From positions 2,170,001 through 2,234,000 of the forward strand of contig JACKHI010000001.1 in NCBI GenBank assembly GCA_020639075.1: DNA of 64,000 bases, read 5' to 3'. This document shows, one piece after another, positions 9,898-19,586 of this stretch. Origin of the DNA: Phycisphaerales bacterium (GTDB taxonomy: Bacteria; Planctomycetota; Phycisphaerae; UBA1845; UTPLA1). The notes beneath the pieces are model-generated. The model worked only from the letters and a program-made list of their open reading frames with translations. It was not told the DNA's origin and ran no database searches. Position 1 is the first letter of the stretch. Every line of letters begins with the position of its first letter. The position numbers and the translations under genes were made by a program.

Positions 9898-10929
9898 TCA
9901 GTCGATGCCCTTTTCGGCCAACCATCGCTCAGCGTCGATCGCGGCCTTGCAGCCCATGCCCGCCGCCGTGATCGCCTGCCGATAGACGTGATCCGCGACG
10001 TCGCCCGCGGCAAAAACGCCTTCGATATTCGTCGTCGATCGATACGGATCGGCGAGCTTGACATAGCCGGCGTCGTCGAGATCGAGCTGGCCCTTCAGAA
10101 AGCCCGTGATCGGCGTGTGCCCGATGGCCATGAACAAGCCGCCCAGCGGCAGATCGCTCACTTCGCCGCTGACGGTGTCTTTCAGGCGCACGCCCGTGAT
10201 CAGGTCATCTCCAAGCACATCGACGGGGGACTTGTTCCAGAGAATCTCGATCTTCTTGTTGTTCAGCGCCCGCTCCTGCATGATCTTGCTTGCACGGAGT
10301 TGATCACGGCGATGGATCAGGTAGACCTTGCTGGCGAACTTCGTCAGGTATGTCGCTTCCTCCACAGCCGAGTCTCCGCCGCCGACGACGGCCAATTCCT
10401 TGCCGCGGAAAAGCGGCAGCGCGCCGTCGCAGACGGCGCATGCACTTACACCGCCCCCTGAGTGGGCAAGCCGCTGTTCGTTTTCGAGCCCCAGCCAGTT
10501 GGCCTTGGCCCCAGTCGCGACGATCACGGAATGCGCGCGGACTTCGAATCCGTCCTCCCCGACCACACGAAACGGCCGCTGCTGAAAATCGACAGATTCG
10601 ACATTCTGAAACGCGGCCGACCACAACGGCGTATCGCCGGTCAGTTCCACCTTCGACTTGACGCCGCCGGACGTGGCGACGCGCGTGCCGTATCGAAGCG
10701 CCTGCCGCATGAACAACTGCATCATGTCCGGACCGGTCACGCCCTCGGGGAAGCCCGGGTAGTTCTCAACATCGGTCGTCAGCATGAGCTGACCGCCGGG
10801 CACCAGGTCGCTGCCGGCCGCCTTTCCGGGAAACACGAGCGGATCCAGATTCGCGCGCGCGGCATATATCGCCGCCGTCCATCCTGCGGGCCCTGATCCG
10901 ATGATGACAACCTTTTCCGTCTCCGCCAT
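9898..10929 (-). CDS. trxB: Thioredoxin-disulfide reductase
   Basis: NADPH-dependent flavoenzyme that reduces thioredoxin in the cytoplasm. The 343-residue protein has the FAD-binding GSGPAGWTAAIYAAR motif at its N-terminus, the redox-active CAVC pair (C164, C167), the NADPH-binding GGGDSAVEEA motif, and the C-terminal GVFAAGDV motif of the family. The length is slightly above the usual ~315 residues. The gene is alone on the minus strand, facing a repeat-rich intergenic region downstream. The ATG at 10929 gives the canonical N-terminus. The annotation is secure. Confidence 0.97.
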   Translation of the reverse strand: MAETEKVVIIGSGPAGWTAAIYAARANLDPLVFPGKAAGSDLVPGGQLMLTTDVENYPGFPEGVTGPDMMQLFMRQALRYGTRVATSGGVKSKVELTGDTPLWSAAFQNVESVDFQQRPFRVVGEDGFEVRAHSVIVATGAKANWLGLENEQRLAHSGGGVSACAVCDGALPLFRGKELAVVGGGDSAVEEATYLTKFASKVYLIHRRDQLRASKIMQERALNNKKIEILWNKSPVDVLGDDLITGVRLKDTVSGEVSDLPLGGLFMAIGHTPITGFLKGQLDLDDAGYVKLADPYRSTTNIEGVFAAGDVADHVYRQAITAAGMGCKAAIDAERWLAEKGID

Positions 10930-11136
10930 GGGTGCACCTTTCGCGTGTCACAGTCGCAGCGCAGCGCTGCTTGAAATCGATTCGGCATGATAGGCGCGGC
11001 CAGAGTCAGCGTCGACCGTGGGTTGCTGTGCCGACATCGGGTGAATCATCCGAACGAGCGAATCGAGAACACCAGCGACGCCCGATCGAAACCGTCCCTT
11101 TGTGGTGCATCGAGAATCAGCCTAGATTAGGCGTTA

Positions 11137-12132
11137 ATGAGCGTGTTGCGTCAGTTTCGTCGCCGATGCACTTCGGCAGTTGTCCACGGCGCCGCCACGC
11201 TCGCGCCATTGGCGCCGGGGTTCGCCGTGAATTTCGCGGAGACTCTGATCGGTCGGCTCGGACCCATGGCCCCCCGGCTCGCTTCAATCGTCCGAGGGAA
11301 CATGATCGCCGCCAACGTCTATTCGCCGGAGGTGTTTCGGCAGCATTTCCGAAATGTCGCGCGGCACCTGACCAACGGCCTTCGCGTCCTGTCGTCTCGC
11401 TCGCCGGACGCCGTACGCTCGATCGCCAGTCGCGACGTCCGTGTTGATGACAGCGTGGAAGTCGCCAAGGCTGAGATTGAACGGCATCGCGGCGGACTCA
11501 TTGCGCCGGCTCATTGCGTCAATTATCTCGTGTCCCTGGTTCAACTGAATCAGTCTCTGCCGGTTTCGATGTACCTGAGATGGTCCAAGGACGCCCGAAA
11601 AGTCGAGCTCAAAAAGCGCTGGTGCGACGCGGCGGGATTCGACGTGATCATCGAACCGCCCAGATTGACGAATCCCGCTGCGAGAGCGGAGCTGATCGTT
11701 GAGGCGATCCGCGCGGGCAAAACAGTCGCCATCACGCCGGATCTCGCGCAGCGCGCCGGCGAGGGCGTTGCGGTTCGCTGGCTGGATCGGATCGCGTATC
11801 TGCCCTCGGGGCCGGCCTCACTTGCAATGCTGGCGGAAGTGCCGATGCTCCCGTTGTTTGCTCGCCGTGAAGGAGATCGACAGACTCTTTACTTCGCTTC
11901 GCCAATCCATGTCACGCGATTGTCGCGGGCCGAAGGCGGTCGAACGGAGAGCGTCCGGCGTGCGATGCAATGCTGGGCAGACGGATTCCAGACATTTGTC
12001 CAAAACAGCCCCGATCAGTGGTTTCTTTGGGGGGATAGCCGATGGACTCGCGTGCTTCGGGGTGATCCCGTGTACTCTGGCGTGGTCGAACCACTGATGA
12101 AACCCGAAACGGCCGAAGCGCAGCAGACGTAA
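11137..12132 (+). CDS. LpxL/HtrB-like lysophospholipid acyltransferase family protein
   Basis: A 331-residue member of the LPLAT superfamily. In Gram-negative bacteria such enzymes add acyl chains to lipid A or related lipids at the inner membrane. The second half fits the LpxL layout: a KTVAITPDLAQR segment, a VPMLPLFARR segment and the terminal PDQWFLWGDSRW motif. The position of the catalytic HX4D/E box reads HCVNYL, with no acidic residue, so the enzyme may be diverged. It is the first gene of a tight three-gene operon; the next gene starts three bases after its stop. No clear ribosome-binding site precedes the ATG. Confidence 0.7.
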   Translation: MSVLRQFRRRCTSAVVHGAATLAPLAPGFAVNFAETLIGRLGPMAPRLASIVRGNMIAANVYSPEVFRQHFRNVARHLTNGLRVLSSRSPDAVRSIASRDVRVDDSVEVAKAEIERHRGGLIAPAHCVNYLVSLVQLNQSLPVSMYLRWSKDARKVELKKRWCDAAGFDVIIEPPRLTNPAARAELIVEAIRAGKTVAITPDLAQRAGEGVAVRWLDRIAYLPSGPASLAMLAEVPMLPLFARREGDRQTLYFASPIHVTRLSRAEGGRTESVRRAMQCWADGFQTFVQNSPDQWFLWGDSRWTRVLRGDPVYSGVVEPLMKPETAEAQQT

Positions 12133-12135
12133 AAC

Positions 12136-12930
12136 ATGATCGCCCTAAGCCTGTTGATCGCGATTCCCTGCGTTATGTGGCTGGCCCAGACCGCCATGCT
12201 CAGGCGTCATCACTTGCCGATTCGTTGGCGACTGTCCAACCGGGACGCTCCGCGCCAGGTGCGGACGGTGGGTCGGATTGCAACGCAGGCCGGACTCGTG
12301 TCGGTGATCGTGCTCTATCCCCTGTCGATCGGAGCCCCCATATTGGGGCATTATGCCCATCTGTACCCACGTGACGCATCCGTCATGGACGCCGTCGTTG
12401 GTGCGTTGATGGCGATTGTCATCCTGGTGGGGCTGTTTCTGGTCTGGCTCGCCTGCGGTCGGCTGGAGATCGACGTCCATCACGAACGGCGACGCTGGGT
12501 GCGGCGGCTGGTGCTCTTGATTCCGTCCGCCGCGTTCGGCGCAATCGTCGAAGAATCCGTGTTTCGTGGCGTCCTGCAATTCGACCTGGTTCGTTCGGGG
12601 GTCTCTCCCGTCCCATCGATTGCAATCGCTGGGGCGGTCTTTGCCGCGGCCCATTATGTTCGCAGCGTCAAGCGCAAGTGGACGATTTTCGGCCATCTTG
12701 CTCTCGGTGTCGCCCTGTCGGCCGCATTCGCAGCAACCCACAATCTCTGGCTGGCGACTGGAATTCATGCCGGCGGAATACTCGTGATACTGGGCGCCAG
12801 GCCGTTCATTCGTTACCGGGGACCCGCGTGGCTGACGGGTGAGAGTATTTTTCCGTTTGCCGGAGTACCAGGTGTATTCGGATTGGCGATGCTGACGATG
12901 ATCGTCATCATGAGGTTCTGGAGACCATGA
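12136..12930 (+). CDS. CPBP-family intramembrane protease (CAAX protease-like)
   Basis: A 264-residue membrane protein with about seven predicted helices. It carries the motifs of the CPBP/Abi family of intramembrane glutamic proteases: EESVFR (motif 1), VFAAAHY (motif 2) and GIHAGG (motif 3). Family members act in protein processing, bacteriocin immunity or membrane-protein turnover; the substrate here is unknown. It is second in an operon, three bases after the acyltransferase gene, and its stop codon overlaps the next start (ATGA). Confidence 0.88.
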   Translation: MIALSLLIAIPCVMWLAQTAMLRRHHLPIRWRLSNRDAPRQVRTVGRIATQAGLVSVIVLYPLSIGAPILGHYAHLYPRDASVMDAVVGALMAIVILVGLFLVWLACGRLEIDVHHERRRWVRRLVLLIPSAAFGAIVEESVFRGVLQFDLVRSGVSPVPSIAIAGAVFAAAHYVRSVKRKWTIFGHLALGVALSAAFAATHNLWLATGIHAGGILVILGARPFIRYRGPAWLTGESIFPFAGVPGVFGLAMLTMIVIMRFWRP

Positions 12931-13385
12931 CGGATCCGACGGGCACTGCAAACCGAATGAAATTCGCCGTACGCGGCCCCCGAACCGCTTCGGAGCGGGA
13001 GCAACTTGAAGCATACTTGAAGACTCACGACGACATCGACGCGGAGTGGTTTGAGTTGCGAGACGACGAAGAACTCGGCACGGCCCTGAAGGAGGGCCTT
13101 TACCGCGGATGTCTTTTTGCGGACCTGGACGCCGCCATGGACGCTGCCGTCGCGGGACGGATCCGGCTTGACGAGATTGGAGCGGACACGGTTGACCTGC
13201 GAATGGCGAGGGGTCCTTCAGACGCCTCGGGGATGACTTCGATCCGTCTCGCGCTGCGATCAGCCGCGCGTACGGCCGCGGCTCGTCGGCAGGCGGAGAC
13301 TGGCCGCCAAACTATTGCAGGCATGGTACTTAGCGCCGTTCTTCTGGCCGCGATCGCGGGCCTGCTGCTCATCCGGCGTGGATAA
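12927..13385 (+). CDS. Small tail-anchored protein of unknown function
   Basis: A 152-residue protein with no recognised domain. The first ~100 residues are soluble and charged, with an acidic EWFELRDDEELG segment. An Ala/Arg-rich helix (about residues 108-126) precedes a single C-terminal membrane span (GMVLSAVLLAAIAGLLLI) ending in RRG, the layout of a C-tail-anchored protein. Its start overlaps the stop of the CPBP protease gene by four bases, so it is almost certainly co-translated and may be a partner or regulator of that protease. No function can be assigned. Confidence 0.7.
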   Translation: MTDPTGTANRMKFAVRGPRTASEREQLEAYLKTHDDIDAEWFELRDDEELGTALKEGLYRGCLFADLDAAMDAAVAGRIRLDEIGADTVDLRMARGPSDASGMTSIRLALRSAARTAAARRQAETGRQTIAGMVLSAVLLAAIAGLLLIRRG

Positions 13386-13868
13386 CAGGTCGGTTCGCCG
13401 TCCAACTTTAGTCCCGTGTGACGTCAACTCGGCAAAGGTCGACGAATTCGCGATATCGCTGCTCGCCCAACGAGTCGTCAAGCTGGATTCCCGGACCTCG
13501 GCGACAGCAGCTTCGAGCCGTCGTGCCCCACCCTCCGCAACATGTCGAGTCCCGTCAACCCAGTCACAAATCGCGACTCCCAGTGCTGATTTCCTTGAAT
13601 CAAGGTCCCTATTGTGGTACGGTCACTCCATATTGGGGAAGAAGAACCGGAGCGAATTCTCGCTCCACAAACCCCGGTTTCGGGGGGTCCGTCACGCTTG
13701 TTTCGTTAGGGTGATTGGATTGCTAGGGAAGGGTAGTGAGCCGCAATTCTACGCGCTTACCAATGGGTTTCTCATTGTGATGAATCCGGCGACGCCGAAC
13801 GGGTCGGCGTGACTGCCGTGTGTTCACACGACGTTCTATTTAACGGTCCGAATAGGAGGAGGTTCTGC
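13386..13868. promoter_or_regulatory. Structured leader region of the giant Cys-rich gene
   Basis: 480 bases with no convincing gene. It holds successive hairpins: GGAGCGA/TCGCTCC at 13649-13666, ACCCC/GGGGT at 13671-13688, and ACGCCGA/TCGGCGT at 13792-13810. A strong AGGAGGAGG ribosome-binding site lies at 13855-13863, six bases before the ATG at 13869. The hairpins may form a structured 5' leader. No known riboswitch class was recognised. Confidence 0.5.
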
Positions 13869-16800
13869 ATGATTGGGAAGAGAAGTTGCTGTTACTGTAC
13901 CAGTGCACGGTTGGGTACCGTGCGCGCATTTGCTGCGGTCATCGCAGCGCTCGCGACACTGGCGTTCGCCGCCAGCGCGCAGGCGCAGACTGACACCTGC
14001 AGCTCACCAACGGTCGTTTTCGACGGCGCCACGCCGATCAACCTGACGGGCGCCACGAGCACGGGTCTGCCCGCCTGCGGCAATTTCCCGTCGGGTAACG
14101 ACGCGATCAACAACGACCTGTTCGTCAGCTATACCGCGAGCTGCGACGGCACGTTGTTCGTCGACACATGTGGTAACTCGTTCGACGCGCGTCTCGCCGT
14201 TTACGGCGCAAACGTCGATTGCACTGCGATCAACGGCGGGGCGCTTCCCGTCGAGTGCAACGACGATCACGCCAATGCGACAGAAGGCGACACGGGCATG
14301 GTTTGCCCGAACGCGCTTTCGTCCTCGCTGTCGATTCCCGTCAATTCGGGCGATGTCCACATCATTCGCGTCGGCTCGTTTTCGACGACTGCACAGACAG
14401 CGAGCTTCAACCTGAACATCGCCTGCCTTGCGGGCGGTTCGGGCGCCTGCTGCCTTCCGCTCGGCGGCTGCACAGACGTCACAAACGGCACGACGGAATG
14501 TGACGGGCTCGGCGGCACCTACCAAGGCGATTTCACGACCTGTGCCACGGCCGGATGCCCTGAAGCCTGCACGACCTGCCTGACGCCGGTCAACACGTTC
14601 CCGTATTCGGAAGATTTCGAAGTCGGATTGGGCCTCTGGACGCAAAGCGCCAACGACAACTTCGATTGGACGCGCGACTCGGCCGGCACGCCCTCCAGCG
14701 GCACAGGGCCCAGCGTGGACCATACGCTCGGCACTTCGGCCGGCTTCTACATGTTCACTGAAACGAGCCAGGGCTCGGCGGGCAGCACGTTCATTCTGGA
14801 CGGCCCCTGCTTCGATCTCGCCACGTTGACGAACCCTGCGTTCACCTTCTGGCGCCACATGTTCGGTGCGACGATGGGAACGTTGTCGGTGGAAATCTCG
14901 ACGGACAACTGCCTGAACTACACGCCGATCTTCAGCCTGTCGGGCGACCAGGGCGATGTCTGGGTTTTCGAGCAGATCGACCTCTCGGCCTATGCGGGTC
15001 AGCAGGTCAACATCCGATTCGTCGGTGTACGAGGTTCGAGTTTCACGGGTGATATGGCGATCGACGACATCGGAGTCGGCGAGTCGGCGATCATCACCGG
15101 CTCGTGCTGCGCCCTTGACGGCAGCTGCTCGGAAGTGACCGAAGCCGACTGCGCCCTGTCGGGCGGCATCTACGGCGGCAACCTGAGCACATGTGCGGGT
15201 ACGCAGTGCACGGGCGCTTGCTGTTTGAACGCGTCATGCGTTTCGGCCTCGGAACTCTCGTGTTCGAACGCCGGCGGTATCTACCTCGGCGGCGGTTCCG
15301 TGTGCGGCGTTGATCCGTGTCCTCCGTCCAACGATGACTGTGCCGGCGCGATCGAAGTCTTCGACGGCGCCAACAACGGCGGCAACAACTGTGCAGCGCT
15401 TGCTGACAATGCGGAAGCAAGCTGCCAGTCGAACTCCAACAAGGACGTCTGGTTCTTCTGGACGGCGACGTGCACAGGCGACGCCACGATCGACACGGTC
15501 GGCAGCCTTTTCACGACGAGCAACGATACGGTTCTGTCCATTTGGGATGCCTGCGGCGGCACGGAAATCGATTGTGACGACGACAGCGTCGTGACTCCCG
15601 CGCTGCTCTCGACGCTGACGTTCCCCTGTACGCAGGGCGTGGACTACTACATCCGCGTTGCCGGTTTCAGCACGAACTGCGGTGACATCAACCTGAACAT
15701 CGCCTGTGCATTGCCTCCGGTCGGCCGCTGCTGCCAGGCGGACGGCACCTGCACAATCGAGTCCTCGGTGGATTGCGGCAACCTCGGCGGCATCTACGGC
15801 GGCGACAACACGGATTGCACCGTGAGCTGCTTCGGCGCTTGCTGCCTGCCTGCGAACGGCGGCTGCATCAGCGAGACGGAAGCCTCCTGCACGAACGCCG
15901 GCGGAACGTATGCCGGCGATGCGACGGAGTGCTTCACGTTCGACATCCTGACGGGCGCGAGCAACGGCGGCGTCATCTGTGAAGGCTCCTGTGCCGACCT
16001 GACGATTCTGCGAAACAGCCCGGCACATCCGTCGGATATCGACATCATGTTCAACAACGATATCGCGACGGCTGACGGCATTGTCGGCAGCTGCACGGGC
16101 GGCGGCACGGCGGTCCAGAACGACGCCTACTTCCGCTACCTCGCGATCTCGGCCACGAACGGTCCGTGCGACGTGACGATCACCGCCACGCCGACCGGCT
16201 ATGACGCGGTTCTCGTTGTGCGCGATGCGTGCGACGGCACGGAACTGGCCTGTTCGGACGTCGGTCTGACCGGCGGCGCCGAATCGGTCATCATTCCGAA
16301 CTACGGCCCGGCTCCGCTGTTCATCCAGGTCGGCGACTTCGGCACAACCGAAGGCGGCGGTCTGACGCAGCTGGAAGTCACGTGCAGCACGCTGACTGGC
16401 GCCTGCTGCATGGGCGGCACCTGCGATATCCTCACGGCGGGCAACTGCGCGTTGGCGGGCGGTATCTACAAGGGTGACAACACGGATTGTCTCACGAGCT
16501 GCTTCGGTGCATGTTGTGTACAGAACGGCACGTGCTCGTCGGTCACGCAGGTATCCTGCAGCGCAGACGGCGGCACCTACCAGGGTGACGGCACGTCCTG
16601 CACGCCGAATCCGTGTCCGCAGCCGCCGGCAAACGACGACTGTGCCGGCGCCATTGAAGTCTTCGACGGCACCAACAACGGCGGCAACAACTGCCTGGCT
16701 TCGACAGTTGACGACGCCGAGGCGAGCTGCCAAACGAATTCCGGCAAGGACGTCTGGTTCTTCTGGACGGCGACGTGCACCGGCGAAGCGACGATCGATA

Positions 16801-19268
16801 CCGAAGGCAGCGTCTTCACGACCTCCAACGACACAGTCCTGTCGGTATATGACGCTTGCGGCGGAACGGAACTCGCTTGTGACGATGACGACGGCACCGG
16901 CCTGTTGTCGACGCTGACGCTGAGCGTCACGCAAGGCGTTGACTACTACATCCGCGTTGCCGGCTTCAGCTCGAACTGCGGCGACATCACGCTGAACATC
17001 TCCTGCACGGCCCTCTGCGGCACGTGTCCTGGCGACATGAACGGCGATTCGCGGCTGGACGGTCTGGACATCCAGACGTTCACGAACTGCTACATTGCGG
17101 AATTCGGCACGAACCCGTCGGCCGCCTGCAAGTGTGCGGACGTGAACGAAGACAACACGCTGGATGCGTCGGATATCACGCTGTTCGTGGATCTGATCCT
17201 CAACGGCGGCGGCATCTGCAATCCGGGCGCTTGCTGCTACCTGGACGGCGGTTCGGCTGTCTGTGCTGTCACGGATGCCGCGGGTTGTGCCCTGCTGGGC
17301 GGCGACTTCACGCTTGGTGCGGATTGCTCCGGCGATCCGTGTCCGGCGGGTCGATGCTGCTCCAACGGCGGTCTGACCTGCAACGACATTCCTGAGCTCG
17401 AGTGCATCGCGCTCGGCGGCTCCTGGACTGCCGGCATCGACTGCATCGGTACACCGTGTCCGATCATGCCGATCAACGATGGTTGTGGCGGAGCGATCGT
17501 GGCATTCGACGGCGCCACGCCGGTCGATCTCACGAATGCGACGCATTCGGGTCTCGCCTCCTGCGGCGATTTCCCGTTCGGCGGTGCGACCAACCAGGAA
17601 GTCAATAATGACCTCTGGTACGAATACGTCGCGTCGTGCACGGGTACGCTCTTTGTCGACACGTGCGGAAGCACCTTCGATACGCGGCTTGCGGTTTACG
17701 ACGTGGATTGCAATGCGATCCTCGGCGGCGCCCTGCCGGTCGAGTGCAACGACGATCACGGCAACACGACCGAAATGGACACGGGCAACACCTGTGTTGA
17801 AGGTCTGGCCGCGTCGCTGTCGATTCCTGTCACGTCCGGCAACACGTACCTCGTTCGCGTCGGCTCGTTCAGCCAGGCGGCTCAGACGGCCATGTTCAAC
17901 CTGAACATCGCCTGTGTGGCCGGCGGCAACGGCTCGTGCTGTCTCGCTGACGGCAACTGTGTCGATGTCACTGGCGGCGTGACGGAGTGCTCGGGTCTCG
18001 GCGGCACGTACAACGGCGACGGCAGCAGCTGCGCCACGACGATCTGCGGCGGAGCCTGCTGTCTGGCCAACGGATCCTGCGTCGATGCGATGACGGGCTC
18101 CGACTGTGTCGACAACATCGGCGGCACCTATCAGGGCAACGGCACATCGTGTGCAACCACGAGCTGCCCGCAGCCCCCGCCGTCGAACGACAGCTGCGCC
18201 AATGCGTTGGCGGTCTCGACCGGTACGACGGTCGGCGTCAACAACTGCGGCGCTTCGATGACGGACGACCTGGAAGCGTCCTGCCGAGCGGCGTCCGATC
18301 GAGACGTGTTCTACAGCTGGGTCGCCGACTGCACCGGCGATGCGACGATTGATACCGAAGGCAGTGTCCTCACAAACAACGACACCGTCCTCTCGGTTTA
18401 TGAAACGTCGTGCGGTGGTGCTGAAGTCGCCTGCAATGACGACATCGGCTTCCCCAACTTCCTGTCATCGGTGACGTTCCCGGTCACCAGCGGGTCGACG
18501 TACATCATTCGCGTCGCCGGCTGGGATGCGGACGAGTGCGGCGACATCGTCCTGAACATCGCGTGCAGCCCTGCCGGATTCGGCTCCTGCTGCCTCGGCG
18601 ATGGTTCCTGCGTCGATGTCACCAACGGCGACACGGAGTGCATGGGTCTGGGCGGCACCTACAACGGTGACGGCACCAACTGTGCCACGACGATCTGCGG
18701 CGGCGCCTGCTGTCTGGCCAACGGGTCCTGCGTCGATGCGTTGACGGGGTCCGACTGTGTCGACAACATCGGCGGCACCTATCAGGGCAACGGCACGGAG
18801 TGCGCGAGCACGCAGTGCCCGCAGCCGCTGCCGGCCAACGACATGTGCGCGAATGCCGAGGCGATGTCGATTGGCGCAACGGTGACCGGCTACACGATCA
18901 GTGCCACGCCGGAGACGCTTGGAACCTGCGGAACATCCGACGGTACGGGCGGCGCCGTGTGGTACAGCGTGATCGGCGACGGCACGACGCTGACGGCCAC
19001 GACCTGCAATCCGGGCACGGACTTCGATACGAAGCTCCGAGTCTATACGGACGGTTGTGCGACGCTCACGTGTGTCGGCGGTAACGACGACCAGTCGGGC
19101 GCGTTCGACGCGGCTTGCGACTCGACGGGCACCGGCTTCAATCGCGCCTCCACGTTCTCGTGGTGCAGCACGAACGGAGTCGAGTACCTGATTCTCGTTC
19201 ATGGCTTCTCGACTGCAGAGGGCAACTTCGAGATGACGGTGACGTCGAACTTCACGCCGTGTCCGTAA
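13869..19268 (+). CDS. Giant secreted Cys-rich modular protein (PPC-like, MAM, dockerin-like)
   Basis: About 1799 residues, exported: the signal peptide ends near residue 40 (AQAQ). The start at 13869 is preferred to the longer frame from 13809 because a strong ribosome-binding site precedes it. The mature protein alternates about seven PPC-like beta-sandwich modules (each starting near a NDDCAGAIEV-type motif) with 13 short six-cysteine modules of the form GxCCxxxGxC...C...GGxYxG...C...C. A MAM-like domain spans about 231-407 and an EF-hand/dockerin-like pair about 1054-1117. Even cysteine number and spacing suggest disulfide-stapled linkers in an extracellular fibre or adhesin. No catalytic motif is seen. 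The last two module pairs are near-identical at the DNA level. It ends at a strong terminator. Confidence 0.75.
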   Translation: MIGKRSCCYCTSARLGTVRAFAAVIAALATLAFAASAQAQTDTCSSPTVVFDGATPINLTGATSTGLPACGNFPSGNDAINNDLFVSYTASCDGTLFVDTCGNSFDARLAVYGANVDCTAINGGALPVECNDDHANATEGDTGMVCPNALSSSLSIPVNSGDVHIIRVGSFSTTAQTASFNLNIACLAGGSGACCLPLGGCTDVTNGTTECDGLGGTYQGDFTTCATAGCPEACTTCLTPVNTFPYSEDFEVGLGLWTQSANDNFDWTRDSAGTPSSGTGPSVDHTLGTSAGFYMFTETSQGSAGSTFILDGPCFDLATLTNPAFTFWRHMFGATMGTLSVEISTDNCLNYTPIFSLSGDQGDVWVFEQIDLSAYAGQQVNIRFVGVRGSSFTGDMAIDDIGVGESAIITGSCCALDGSCSEVTEADCALSGGIYGGNLSTCAGTQCTGACCLNASCVSASELSCSNAGGIYLGGGSVCGVDPCPPSNDDCAGAIEVFDGANNGGNNCAALADNAEASCQSNSNKDVWFFWTATCTGDATIDTVGSLFTTSNDTVLSIWDACGGTEIDCDDDSVVTPALLSTLTFPCTQGVDYYIRVAGFSTNCGDINLNIACALPPVGRCCQADGTCTIESSVDCGNLGGIYGGDNTDCTVSCFGACCLPANGGCISETEASCTNAGGTYAGDATECFTFDILTGASNGGVICEGSCADLTILRNSPAHPSDIDIMFNNDIATADGIVGSCTGGGTAVQNDAYFRYLAISATNGPCDVTITATPTGYDAVLVVRDACDGTELACSDVGLTGGAESVIIPNYGPAPLFIQVGDFGTTEGGGLTQLEVTCSTLTGACCMGGTCDILTAGNCALAGGIYKGDNTDCLTSCFGACCVQNGTCSSVTQVSCSADGGTYQGDGTSCTPNPCPQPPANDDCAGAIEVFDGTNNGGNNCLASTVDDAEASCQTNSGKDVWFFWTATCTGEATIDTEGSVFTTSNDTVLSVYDACGGTELACDDDDGTGLLSTLTLSVTQGVDYYIRVAGFSSNCGDITLNISCTALCGTCPGDMNGDSRLDGLDIQTFTNCYIAEFGTNPSAACKCADVNEDNTLDASDITLFVDLILNGGGICNPGACCYLDGGSAVCAVTDAAGCALLGGDFTLGADCSGDPCPAGRCCSNGGLTCNDIPELECIALGGSWTAGIDCIGTPCPIMPINDGCGGAIVAFDGATPVDLTNATHSGLASCGDFPFGGATNQEVNNDLWYEYVASCTGTLFVDTCGSTFDTRLAVYDVDCNAILGGALPVECNDDHGNTTEMDTGNTCVEGLAASLSIPVTSGNTYLVRVGSFSQAAQTAMFNLNIACVAGGNGSCCLADGNCVDVTGGVTECSGLGGTYNGDGSSCATTICGGACCLANGSCVDAMTGSDCVDNIGGTYQGNGTSCATTSCPQPPPSNDSCANALAVSTGTTVGVNNCGASMTDDLEASCRAASDRDVFYSWVADCTGDATIDTEGSVLTNNDTVLSVYETSCGGAEVACNDDIGFPNFLSSVTFPVTSGSTYIIRVAGWDADECGDIVLNIACSPAGFGSCCLGDGSCVDVTNGDTECMGLGGTYNGDGTNCATTICGGACCLANGSCVDALTGSDCVDNIGGTYQGNGTECASTQCPQPLPANDMCANAEAMSIGATVTGYTISATPETLGTCGTSDGTGGAVWYSVIGDGTTLTATTCNPGTDFDTKLRVYTDGCATLTCVGGNDDQSGAFDAACDSTGTGFNRASTFSWCSTNGVEYLILVHGFSTAEGNFEMTVTSNFTPCP

Positions 19269-19332
19269 CCTGAATCCGAACACCGGCGGCCCTGTTACGT
19301 GCAGGGCCGTCCGGCTCGATTCAATCACTTCA

Positions 19333-19368
19333 GGGTGTCGCCATCTTCGGATGGCGGCACCCTTTTTT
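19333..19368 (+). terminator. Rho-independent terminator of the giant Cys-rich gene
   Basis: A 13-bp stem (GGGTGTCGCCATC with GATGGCGGCACCC, one G-U) with a TTCG tetraloop, followed by six T. A further hairpin without a T-run (GGCCCTG/CAGGGCC) lies at 19288-19308. The rest of 19269-19586 holds nothing recognised. Confidence 0.93.
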
Positions 19369-19586
19369 CTTATCTTTGCCGACCATACACAATCGCCGCG
19401 AGTTCCGTCGGCCATCGCGACGCCGTCTTGGTTGCACTCCGGTTGCTTTTTGCTTGCAGAATGCAATCCGCCGTCGGTATAAATATGTCTACGCCTCAAT
19501 CATTCGATTGAAGCGTCAAGTCGACGTACGTCATCCCGATCGGTGCGACGTCGGAGTGGGCCCATCTTTCGCTATCGGAGCGAGCC

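Noticed and set aside
15234..17759. An 841-codon open frame on the minus strand opposite the Cys-rich gene
   Set aside because: Same reason: it is a reflection of biased codons in repeated modules, with no motif and no start signal.
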